From: CAYVQE01 sp964633205
GTDB lineage: Bacteria > Myxococcota > B64-G9
DNA: 29,968 nt
NCBI GenBank assembly: GCA_964633205.1
Contig: CAZWFN010000066.1
Location: forward strand, 1 to 29,968
Direction of reading: 5' to 3'
This document shows, piece by piece, positions 23,475 to 29,968 of the stretch; positions within the stretch are counted from its first letter, which is position 1; the number at the start of each line of letters is the position of its first letter. The position numbers were made by a program, and so were the translations under genes. The notes below the pieces were generated by a model. The model saw only the letters and a list, made by a program, of their open reading frames with translations. It was not told the DNA's origin and did no database searches.

Positions 23475-25000
23475 GGGCGCTGTTGATCAGCTGGCTGGGC
23501 CTGTTGTTGGCCGCGCCGGCCGCGGCCGCCGGCCGCGGTGAACGGCCCCTGTTCGCGCTGGTCATCGGGGCCAACCGCTCGCCCGACGCCGAGGTGGCCC
23601 CGCTGCGCTACGCCGACGACGACGCGGTGCGGAACGCGCGGCTGCTGCGGCAGATGGGCGCCGAGGTGGTGCTGTTGGTGGCGCCGGACGAGGCCACCCG
23701 CCGGCTGCATCCGGCGGTGCAGGCCAGCCCGCCCAGCCGAGCGGCGGTGGCCGCCGGCATGCGGGCGCTCGCCCGGCGCATGGCGGCCGCCCGCGCCCGC
23801 GGCGCCCGGCCGCTGTTCTACTTCTTCTACAGCGGCCACGGCGAGGTGGAGCACAACCGGGGCTACGTCTCGCTCGGTGCCGAGCGCTTCTACCGCGACG
23901 ACCTGCTGCAGCTGCTGGCCGCGGCGCCGGCCTGGCGCAAGCACGTGATCGTCGACGCCTGCAAGAGCTACTTCCTGATCTTCGAGCGCGGCCCGGGCGG
24001 CCGGCGGCGGCCGGCCCGCGGCTTCTCCCTGACCAGCGGCGAGCAGGAGCTGCCGGCGGACATCGGCGTGCTGCTGTCGACCTCGGCCGCGGTCGACAGC
24101 CACGAGTGGGAGGCGGTCGGCGCCGGCGTGTTCAGCCACGAGCTGCGCTCGGCCCTGCGCGGTGCGGCCGACGCCGACGGCGACGGGCGGGTGAGCTACG
24201 ACGAGGCGGCCGCCTTCGTCTGGACGGCCAACCGGGCCATCGACAACCCGCGCTTTAGGCCGGCGGTGACCAGCCGGCCGCCGGCGGCCGCCGGCCGGGC
24301 CGGGGCGAGCGTCCTGCTCGACCTGCGCGGCTTCGGTGGCGACCGGCTGGTGGTCGAGGCGGTGGAGCCGGGCCACCGCTACGTCGAGGACGGCCGCGGC
24401 CTGCGGCTGGTCGACTTCCACCCCGGCCGCGGCCAGCGATTGGTGCTGCGGCTGCCCGGGTTGCGGCCGCTGTTCGTGCGCCGCCCCGGCGGCGAGCACG
24501 AGTACGCCCTGCCGGCCGGCTCGCCGATCGAGCTGGCCGCGCTCGAGCCGCGGCGCAGCGGGGTGCAGCGCCGCGGCGCCGAGCACCTGGCCTTCCGGCG
24601 CCTGTTCGCCCGGCCCTTCGGCTCGGCTGCACTGGCGGCCTGGCGCTCGCGGCCGCCGCAGGTCGAGCGGGCGGCGCCGCACCCCGACCGCTGGCGCTGG
24701 CTGCGCCACGGCATCGGCATCGGCTCGGCGGCGCTGGCGGTCGGCGGCGGGGTGCTGACCGGGCTGGCGCTGGCCGAGCGCGACGGCATCGACGGTGCCA
24801 GCTCGGGGCTAGAGCGGGCGCGGGCCAACGCCCGCATCGAGGACTACAACACCGCCGCGGTGGTCTGCTACGCCGCGGCCGGCGCGGCCTTCGTCACCTG
24901 GTTGACCTGGCAGTTGTGGCCGCGCGACGAGCCGCGCATCGAGGTGCTGCCGGGCACCGGCGGCGCTGGGGCGGGGCCGGCATTGGGCTGGCGTTTCTAG
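23471..25000 (+). CDS. Caspase-like (peptidase C14) protein, secreted or membrane-bound, with EF-hand-type loop
   Basis: The product has 509 residues. It starts at GTG 23471, which overlaps the anti-sigma stop (GTGA) and follows GGAGGAGGAGGGGG. A signal peptide (RALLISWLGLLLAAPAAAA) is followed by the caspase fold: FALVIGANRSPDAEVAPLRY, Y-A-D-D-D-A for the first helix, the catalytic His in YSGHG (His123) and the catalytic Cys in VDACKSY (Cys164). The loop DADGDGRVSYDE at 234-245 is a full canonical EF-hand calcium loop. Two hydrophobic segments near 414-435 and 461-483 may anchor the C-terminus. The His/Cys dyad is intact, so it is likely an active cysteine protease; target specificity is unknown. 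Its location outside the cytoplasm is unusual for a caspase but fits this operon. Confidence 0.9.
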   Translation: MRALLISWLGLLLAAPAAAAGRGERPLFALVIGANRSPDAEVAPLRYADDDAVRNARLLRQMGAEVVLLVAPDEATRRLHPAVQASPPSRAAVAAGMRALARRMAAARARGARPLFYFFYSGHGEVEHNRGYVSLGAERFYRDDLLQLLAAAPAWRKHVIVDACKSYFLIFERGPGGRRRPARGFSLTSGEQELPADIGVLLSTSAAVDSHEWEAVGAGVFSHELRSALRGAADADGDGRVSYDEAAAFVWTANRAIDNPRFRPAVTSRPPAAAGRAGASVLLDLRGFGGDRLVVEAVEPGHRYVEDGRGLRLVDFHPGRGQRLVLRLPGLRPLFVRRPGGEHEYALPAGSPIELAALEPRRSGVQRRGAEHLAFRRLFARPFGSAALAAWRSRPPQVERAAPHPDRWRWLRHGIGIGSAALAVGGGVLTGLALAERDGIDGASSGLERARANARIEDYNTAAVVCYAAAGAAFVTWLTWQLWPRDEPRIEVLPGTGGAGAGPALGWRF

Positions 25001-25057
25001 GCCGGACTTCGTCCACCCGAAGGAGGATGACGAAAGGTGAAATGCGTTGCTTCGACC

Positions 25058-25127
25058 GTAGGGGCGGGCTTTGTGCCCGCCCGGACAGCGTTGGGCGACT
25101 ACGGGCGGGAATAAAGCCCGCCCCTAC
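25058..25127. repeat. REP-like nested palindrome
   Basis: GTAGGGGCGGGCTTT (25058-25072) and AAAGCCCGCCCCTAC (25113-25127) are perfect 15-bp outer arms. Each arm also folds locally: GGGCGGGC-TTTGT-GCCCGCCC on the left, and GGGCGGG-AATAAAG-CCCGCCC on the right. The 70-bp unit lies between the caspase-like gene and the Cys-rich lipoprotein gene. It resembles REP-type elements mobilised by RAYT transposases; no such transposase is in the window. The rest of 25001-25236 shows no gene I trust. Confidence 0.8.
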
Positions 25128-25236
25128 ATCCAGAAGGAAAGGCCACCGGGGAGGCCGGATCATGGAGCCGACAGTTCCCAGAGAAGCCTCGGCAAAAAGG
25201 CCGGGCAAGGCGTGCCGGGTGGAGAAGAGCCGGGTC

Positions 25237-26118
25237 ATGCGAGCGCGATGCGGGCGCAAGGGATGCTGGTGGCGCGGCCGGGCGCTGTTGTTGGCGGCGT
25301 TGCTGTCGGCGGCGCTGCTGTCGGCGGCGCTGGCTGTGGCCGGCTGCGTGCCGCTGACCGACGTCGATGGCGCGCCCTGTCCCTGCCCGGCCGACCATAG
25401 CTGTTGTCGCACCCTGTCCCGCTGCCTGGCCGACCCGGCCGACTGCCCGCAGCGCTTTCCGCCCTCGAGCAACCAGAGCTGTGAACGCGACGCCGACTGT
25501 CCGCCGGGCGAGCTGTGCAACAGCTGGCAGGACGACACCGGCGCGGTGGCCGGCTTCCGCGAATGCCGCCGCGACTGCTCCCAGCTCGACCGCTGCGCCG
25601 CCGGCGAGCAGTGCCGGCCCAGCCTGACCGACGGCCGGCCGGTGAGCGACTCGCAACAGCACGTGGTCTCCGTTTGTCGATCGCTCGGGTCGCATACGCG
25701 ATGCATCGAGTTCGAGACCGGATTCTGCATGCAGGAACAATTGGGCGGGCAATATTGCGAGGAGGGCGATATCCATGCTTGCTTTCCCGACGAGCATACG
25801 GACTGCGGCAAGATCATGAAGACCGCGGTCGTCGAGAGGTGTGAGCAGGGAAGGTGCGTCGACGACGATCAGGGGCCAAAGTGCTCGACCACGGCAACCA
25901 AGCCCGAGCTCTGCTCTATCTTTCCGTGCAGTGAATGCGAAAACCCACCGCCGGGAATCGAGAACGCTGTCTGCGCGGACGACCGGAATATAGCGGCCTG
26001 CCTGGTCATGCCATACGACGGCACCGCCGACCACTGCGACCGCATCTGCCTGCCATTTCGTTTGGCCTGCGCGGACGAGCGGGTCTGCGTCGAGCAGGGT
26101 GGGGCGCATTGCGAATGA
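25237..26118 (+). CDS. Cysteine-rich lipoprotein of unknown function
   Basis: The product has 293 residues from ATG 25237. The start choice is uncertain: ATG 25162 has a better ribosome site (GGGGAGG, 7-base spacing) but would add a long N-terminus with codons unlike this genome. The signal (LLLAALLSAALLSAALAVAGC) ends in a lipobox, giving lipidated Cys37. The mature part has more than 25 Cys in spaced pairs (CPCPADHSCCRTLSRC, CERDADCPPGELCNS, CRRDCSQLDRC), a common style in myxobacterial surface proteins, probably disulfide-bonded. From about base 25670 to the stop, GC content and third-position bias drop visibly (codons such as CAA, TAT, ATA, CAT), unlike the first half and the neighbours. 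It is convergent with the next gene, with 16 bases between. No enzyme signature is seen. Confidence 0.7.
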   Translation: MRARCGRKGCWWRGRALLLAALLSAALLSAALAVAGCVPLTDVDGAPCPCPADHSCCRTLSRCLADPADCPQRFPPSSNQSCERDADCPPGELCNSWQDDTGAVAGFRECRRDCSQLDRCAAGEQCRPSLTDGRPVSDSQQHVVSVCRSLGSHTRCIEFETGFCMQEQLGGQYCEEGDIHACFPDEHTDCGKIMKTAVVERCEQGRCVDDDQGPKCSTTATKPELCSIFPCSECENPPPGIENAVCADDRNIAACLVMPYDGTADHCDRICLPFRLACADERVCVEQGGAHCE

Positions 26119-26134
26119 AGCGATCGGTTCAGGC

Positions 26135-26800
26135 TCACCAGACGGCCATCAGGCCCACCGAGGCCGGCAGGCGGAACTGCAGCCCGGCGACGAAGGTGGA
26201 GTAGCTGCCGCCGTGGATGTGGCGCCAGCCGGCCTCGGCGAACAGGCCCACCCCGGCCTCGCCGTAGGCCAGCCCGAACAGGTCGCTGTTGCCGAACTCG
26301 CCGGCGGCGAAGCTGGTGAACTCGAAGCTGACGGTAAAGGCCCCGCCGCCGCCCATACACGGCGCCGGGCCGCCGTCTGCCAGCAGCAGCCCGGCCCGCA
26401 GCCCCAGGCCCAGCCGCCACAGGAACAGCTCCTCGGCCTCGGCCTCGGGCCCGGCCTCCGAGTCGTCGACCACCACCGGATACCAGGTGGCCGAGAGGAA
26501 AGGCCCGTGCTTGACCGAGCGGGCCGGGTGGGCCGCCTGCAGAAACTCGGCCTGGTAGCCCAGGCCCAGATCCCAGTCGCGCACCAGCAGCCAGGGCACC
26601 GCATCCAGCGGCATCAACTCGGCGCGCACCGCGAACATGCTGTCGCGGTCGGTGCTGCGCGCCTGGTCGTCCTGGGCCCAGATCACCTCACCGAAGGAGC
26701 CGCCGCCGCTGAAGCCCACCCGCAGCGGCGGGCTGGCAAAGGGCATGCAGCCGGTGGCCAGCAGGACCGGCACGATCGACGATAGCACGGTGCGTAGCAT
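26135..26800 (-). CDS. Small lipoprotein, possibly a beta-barrel outer-membrane protein
   Basis: The product has 221 residues. ATG 26800 follows GCGGAGG with 4 bases spacing. The signal MLRTVLSSIVPVLLATGC has a lipobox (LATGC, Cys18). The mature protein shows alternating hydrophobic strands with Gly and aromatic residues (LRVGFSGGGSFGEVIW, FLSATWYPVVV, WRLGLGLRAGLLL, GEAGVGLFAEAGWRHI) and ends in a strand closing with Trp (FRLPASVGLMAVW). This suggests a small outer-membrane beta-barrel, although a lipidated N-terminus plus barrel is unusual. I recognise no family. The gene is divergent from the TonB receptor gene (86 bases between starts) and convergent with the Cys-rich lipoprotein gene. 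Confidence 0.75.
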   Translation of the reverse strand: MLRTVLSSIVPVLLATGCMPFASPPLRVGFSGGGSFGEVIWAQDDQARSTDRDSMFAVRAELMPLDAVPWLLVRDWDLGLGYQAEFLQAAHPARSVKHGPFLSATWYPVVVDDSEAGPEAEAEELFLWRLGLGLRAGLLLADGGPAPCMGGGGAFTVSFEFTSFAAGEFGNSDLFGLAYGEAGVGLFAEAGWRHIHGGSYSTFVAGLQFRLPASVGLMAVW

Positions 26801-26850
26801 GCGACCTCCGCTGGACAGACGTCCGCCACAGCATAGCGATTCAGATCCTG

Positions 26851-26879
26851 TTGATCCACATTCGCCCCGGCCCTACCAT
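26851..26879 (+). promoter_or_regulatory. Candidate promoter of the TonB receptor, giving a near-leaderless transcript
   Basis: TTGATC (26851-26856), a 17-base spacer and TACCAT (26874-26879) use the same hexamers as the greA candidate. The expected start, 7 or so bases after the -10, falls at about 26886-26887, the first base of the ATG. No Shine-Dalgarno sequence lies before this ATG, which agrees with leaderless translation. Confidence 0.4.
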
Positions 26880-26886
26880 CGTCCCC

Positions 26887-29214
26887 ATGAAAAAGAGATA
26901 CGCGACGCCCGGGATTGCGATCGCCTTGGCCCTCAGCCTGGCTACCGCCCCGGTCATGGCAGACGAGCCTGCCGCACAGCAGCCCGCGAAGGAACGCCCC
27001 CCAGCGCAACAGCCCAGTGGCGAGAAACCCGCGGCCGGCGAGGACGGTGACGCCGGCGACGCGGAGCAGCAGCCCGGCGAGCAGGATGCGGCCACCATCG
27101 TCATCACCGCCAGCCGCAAACCCGAGAGCGCCTTCACCATCGGCCGCAGCCTGACCGTGGTCGGCCGCGACGACATCATCGAGGCCCAGGCCCAGTCGCT
27201 GCCCGACGCCGTCGAGCAGGTGCCCGGGGTATCGATGCAGCGCACCAACCGCGGCGCCGGGGCGCCCTTCATCCGCGGTCTGGTCGGACCGCAGAACCTG
27301 ATCCTGATCGACGGGCTGCGCTTCAACACCGCCACCTTCCGCACCGGGCCCAGCCAATACCTGGCCCTGATCGACCCCAGCAGCGTCTCGCGGATCGAGG
27401 TGCTGCGCGGGCCGGTCTCGGTGCTCTACGGCTCGGACGCCATGGGCGGGGCCATCCAGATCTTCCCGCTGGGCTGGCGCGGCGACGCCGGCACCGAGGC
27501 CCGCGCCGGCGGCCGCTTCTACTCGGCCGACGAGTCGCTGGCGGTCTGGGCCGACGCCGGCTGGCAGCACCAGCGCGGCGGGCTGCTGGCCGGGGCCACC
27601 TTCCGCAACTTCGAGCCGCTGCGCGCCGGCGGCGGCCGCATCCAGCCGCTCAGCGGCTACCGCCAGGCCGCCTGGCGCGCCCGCGGCCGGATAGAGTTGA
27701 CCGAAGAGCTGGAGCTGGGCCTGACCTACCTGGGCGCGCGCATCGCCGACGCCGGCCGCGCCGACCGGCTCTACGAGGGCCGCTTGCGCTTCTACGACAA
27801 CGAGGACGACTTTTTGATGCTCGACGGCCGCTGGCGGCCCGGCGGCCCGCTGCGCCAGCTGCGCCTGGCAGCGGCCTTCCACCGCATGGACGAGACGGTC
27901 GACCGCTACCGCTGCGCGCTGGGCGACGACATCGACATCCACAGCCCGGACCCCTGCCTGGACGCCGCTCCGCTGGCGCTCGACCAGCCCGGCGTCGATC
28001 CGCTGACTCGCAACAAGCTATACCACGATCAGGTGTGGGCCTTTGTCGGGCTGGCCCAGGCCGACCTGGCGTTTTGGGACGAGCGGTTGCGGCTGCAGAC
28101 CGGGCTGGAGGGCTCCTACGATCAGGTGGCCTCGTCCATCGAGGAGCGCCGCGCCGACTGGGAGCCGGCCTGGCAGTGGCGCGAAGCCGATCGCGGCATC
28201 TTCTCGGACGGCTCCTGGGCCTACCGCTTCGGCGCCTTCGTCCACGGCGAGATCGACCTGCTCATCTGGGACGACCAGGCCCTGCTGGCCACCCTGGGCG
28301 GCCGGCTGGCGCATTTCGGCGCCGCGGCCGACGCCGTGCCCGGGGTGGGCGCGGTCGACTACGATCACACCGGTCTGGTGGGCTCGGCCGGGCTGCGCTA
28401 CCTGCGCGGCGACCACTTCATGGCCTACGCCGACTTCGCCCAGGGCTACCGGGCGCCCAACCTGCAGGAGACCACGGTGCTGGGCGACACCGGCAGCAAG
28501 TTCGAGGTGCCCAACGCCGACCTGGGCCCGGAGCGCTCGCACGCGCTGGAGATCGGCGCCCGGCTGGATCACGACTGGATCCGCGCATCGGCGGCGGCCT
28601 TCATGAGCTGGCTGGACGACATGATCGACGAGCGCGAGCTGCCGCGCGACGAGTGGCAGCAGCTGGGCATCGACCCCGAGGCGGTGGGCGACAAGCCGGT
28701 GGTGCAGCGGGTCAACTCCCAGGCCGGGCGCATCTGGGGCGCCGAGGGCCGGCTGGAGATCGGCCCCTGGTTCGACACCCACTTCTGGGCCCAGCTGGCC
28801 TGGGTGCGCGGCGAGGTCGACACCCGCGCCGGCGGCACCGTGCCCGCCCGCCGCATTCCGCCGCTGCTGGGCGCCGCCGGCCTGCGCCACCAGCCGCCCG
28901 ACGGCCGCTTCTACCTCGAGCTCTACACCCGCTTCGCCGGCCGCCAGCACCGGCTGCACCCCTCGGATCTAAAGGACCTGCGCATCTGCCAGCACCCCGA
29001 TCACCTGGGCGACACCTACGGCGACCACGACCAGAGCTGCCCCGGCACCGCCGCCTGGGCCACCATCAACCTCCGCGGCGGCATGCAGCTCTCCAAAAAC
29101 CTGCGCCTGGACGCCGCCCTGACCAACCTCAGCGACACCCACTACCACTACCACGGCTCCGGCGTAGCCGCCCCGGGCATCGGCCTGGCAGTCTCGGCGG
29201 TCGGCCGCTACTGA
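26887..29214 (+). CDS. TonB-dependent outer-membrane receptor
   Basis: The product has 775 residues. ATG 26887 starts a signal peptide (MKKRYATPGIAIALALSLAT, cut near VMA). A Pro/Ala/Gln/Glu-rich spacer (~26-67) leads to a TonB-box-like segment ATIVITASRKPE at ~69-80. The plug domain (~85-200) has the usual landmarks: LPDAVEQVPGVSMQRTNRGA, FIRGLVGPQNLILIDG, and IEVLRGPVSVLYGSDAMGGA. The rest is the 22-strand barrel, with GYRAPNLQE and a C-terminal Tyr (SAVGRY) as assembly signal. Two Cys pairs in barrel loops (YRCALGDD..DPCLDA and RICQHP..SCPGT) may form disulfides. It imports a scarce ligand with energy from TonB-ExbBD; the ligand (siderophore, cobalamin, sugar or other) is not evident, and no riboswitch fits in the short upstream gap. 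Confidence 0.93.
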   Translation: MKKRYATPGIAIALALSLATAPVMADEPAAQQPAKERPPAQQPSGEKPAAGEDGDAGDAEQQPGEQDAATIVITASRKPESAFTIGRSLTVVGRDDIIEAQAQSLPDAVEQVPGVSMQRTNRGAGAPFIRGLVGPQNLILIDGLRFNTATFRTGPSQYLALIDPSSVSRIEVLRGPVSVLYGSDAMGGAIQIFPLGWRGDAGTEARAGGRFYSADESLAVWADAGWQHQRGGLLAGATFRNFEPLRAGGGRIQPLSGYRQAAWRARGRIELTEELELGLTYLGARIADAGRADRLYEGRLRFYDNEDDFLMLDGRWRPGGPLRQLRLAAAFHRMDETVDRYRCALGDDIDIHSPDPCLDAAPLALDQPGVDPLTRNKLYHDQVWAFVGLAQADLAFWDERLRLQTGLEGSYDQVASSIEERRADWEPAWQWREADRGIFSDGSWAYRFGAFVHGEIDLLIWDDQALLATLGGRLAHFGAAADAVPGVGAVDYDHTGLVGSAGLRYLRGDHFMAYADFAQGYRAPNLQETTVLGDTGSKFEVPNADLGPERSHALEIGARLDHDWIRASAAAFMSWLDDMIDERELPRDEWQQLGIDPEAVGDKPVVQRVNSQAGRIWGAEGRLEIGPWFDTHFWAQLAWVRGEVDTRAGGTVPARRIPPLLGAAGLRHQPPDGRFYLELYTRFAGRQHRLHPSDLKDLRICQHPDHLGDTYGDHDQSCPGTAAWATINLRGGMQLSKNLRLDAALTNLSDTHYHYHGSGVAAPGIGLAVSAVGRY

Positions 29215-29222
29215 GCCAACTA

Positions 29223-29341
29223 AGGGTGTCAGACACCGGCACTTGACACTTAGCCCGGAAAGTGCCGTCGTGAACCCAACGAGCCGAAATCTTGACGCTT
29301 TCGTGGCCAAATAAGTGTCAAGTGCCGGTGTCTGACACCCT
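29223..29341. mobile_element. 119-bp element with 30-bp perfect terminal inverted repeats (MITE/REP-like)
   Basis: Bases 29223-29252 and 29312-29341 are exact reverse complements over 30 bp. Each arm holds the palindrome GGTGTC-A-GACACC (or its complement GGTGTCTGACACC) followed by GGCACTTGACACTTA. The 59-base core encodes nothing. The element starts 9 bases after the TonB receptor stop, could fold into a cruciform or act as a transcript hairpin, and ends where the RHS homology begins. No transposase is present, so it would be non-autonomous. Confidence 0.7.
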
Positions 29342-29968
29342 GGTCTGCGAGACCGACTATGCGCACTACCCGAGCGAGGGGCTGGTCATCGAGACAGACC
29401 CATTGGGCAAGCGGACCGAGAAGCACTACGACCCCTGGGGCCGTGTCCTGCGGGTGGTCGATGCTGCTGGCTACAGCCGGCAGCGGTGGTACGACGGGCA
29501 GGGCAAGGTGGTGCTGGATCGCGACGGCCGGGGCGGGGCGCGCCAGTGGCTGCGCGACACGCGGGGGCTGGTGGTGGAGTACTACGACGCGGTGGCCGGC
29601 GGGCAGCCGACCTACCGCTACGAGTACGACGACAACGACAAGCTCACCGACAAGTACCGCATCATGGGCGACGGGGAGTATGCCCACACGCAGATCAGCT
29701 ACGACGCCGAGGACCGGGAGCGGACGGTGGTCGAGGCGGTGGGGCTGGAAGAGCAGCGCACGCGGCAGGTGGCCTCGCGTGACGGGATGGGCAACCCGAC
29801 CGAGGTGGTCGACTACCGGGGCAACAGCACGCATTACGTCTACAACGCCGTCTACGAGCCGGTGCGCGAGACCGACAGTCTGGGCGGGGTGATCGAGACC
29901 AGCTACACGGCCACGGGCAAGGTCGAGCGGGTGGTGGACAGGCGGGTCGCTGGCCAGCAGCGGGTGAC
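29331..29968 (+). CDS. RHS/YD-repeat protein fragment, 5' end missing, runs off the window
   Basis: From about 29343 to the window end one frame reads as a typical RHS interior: IETDPLGKRTEKHYDPWGRV, YSRQRWYDGQGKVVLDRDGR, YRYEYDDNDKLTDKYR, QISYDAEDRERTVVEA, MGNPTEVVDYRGNSTHYVYN and VIETSYTATGKVERVVD, all YD-type repeats of the beta-cocoon shell. RHS proteins are large secreted toxin carriers or surface proteins. No signal peptide, N-terminal domain or normal start exists: the frame opens only after a stop at 29271-29273, and the only possible starts (GTG 29322 or 29328, TTG 29292) lie inside the inverted-repeat element. It is therefore probably a truncated gene or an RHS cassette joined by recombination at the element. 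Codon use (many ACG, CGG, GTG) differs somewhat from the neighbouring receptor gene. Confidence 0.7.

Noticed and set aside
25162..25236. ATG 25162 as the start of the Cys-rich lipoprotein
   Set aside because: The ribosome site is good, but the added 25 codons (ACA, GTT, AGA, GAA, GCA, AAA, AGG) do not fit this genome and would place more than 40 residues before the hydrophobic core of the signal. ATG 25237 is preferred, though not certain.
26801..26886. A possible cobalamin or other riboswitch before the TonB receptor
   Set aside because: Only 86 bases separate the divergent starts and no conserved riboswitch core (such as a B12-box) is visible.
29359..29892. A plus-strand frame with an ATG at 29359 in the RHS region
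   Set aside because: It is out of phase with the RHS/YD-repeat frame and gives an Arg/Thr/Ser/Trp-rich product without sense; the RHS frame is the coding one.

Overview
The window comes from a very GC-rich bacterium, and the best guess is a member of Myxococcota (the former Deltaproteobacteria). Three large secreted proteins end in an Asp/Gly-rich linker, a Gly-Cys-Gly-Cys or Gly-Cys-Gly-Cys-Ala motif, a short hydrophobic helix and an Arg cluster, which is the layout of the MYXO-CTERM sorting signal. Lipoproteins with 'C-x-x-D-x-D-C' cysteine motifs, MopE-like metal-binding repeats, a sigma-54 type promoter and an ECF sigma/caspase-like cluster fit the same group. The sequence is a draft assembly: a run of exactly 100 N is flanked by the same 55 bp on both sides.

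Layout. 1-1102: the tail of a TPR-like protein and a convergent gene for a secreted protein of unknown function. 1333-6464: a tightly packed plus-strand housekeeping operon (greA, TPR lipoprotein, recG, a triple zinc-ribbon protein, lipA) with a promoter candidate and a dyad upstream of greA. 6521-7635: a START/COQ10-like protein and an XRE-cupin regulator, with a promoter candidate inside the end of lipA. 7765-8082: a compact single-gene unit made of a near-consensus sigma-54 promoter, a 63-residue acidic protein and a strong intrinsic terminator.

8123-17840 is a minus-strand, closely spaced three-gene unit. In order of transcription it holds a YetA/PL26-like (exo-rhamnogalacturonan lyase-like) surface protein, a multidomain metallophosphoesterase, and a lipoprotein with carboxypeptidase-regulatory-like and DUF2135/YfaP-like domains. 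Divergent from it, 18032-25000 is a four-gene plus-strand unit in which every junction overlaps (ATGA, ATGA, GTGA): a GH9 cellulase-family surface protein, an ECF sigma factor, a zinc-finger membrane anti-sigma factor, and a caspase-like (C14) protein with an EF-hand-type loop. The two units share about 190 bp containing a perfect 14-bp inverted repeat. Together they look like a polysaccharide-directed cell-surface locus under envelope-type (ECF) regulation. The GH9 protein lacks the usual catalytic-base aspartate, so it may bind rather than cut.

25001-29968: a REP-like palindrome, a Cys-rich lipoprotein whose second half is visibly less GC-rich, a convergent small lipoprotein that may be a beta-barrel, a TonB-dependent receptor that may be translated from a leaderless message, a 119-bp element with 30-bp perfect inverted repeats, and, starting at the edge of that element, an RHS/YD-repeat reading frame that lacks a normal 5' end and runs off the window.
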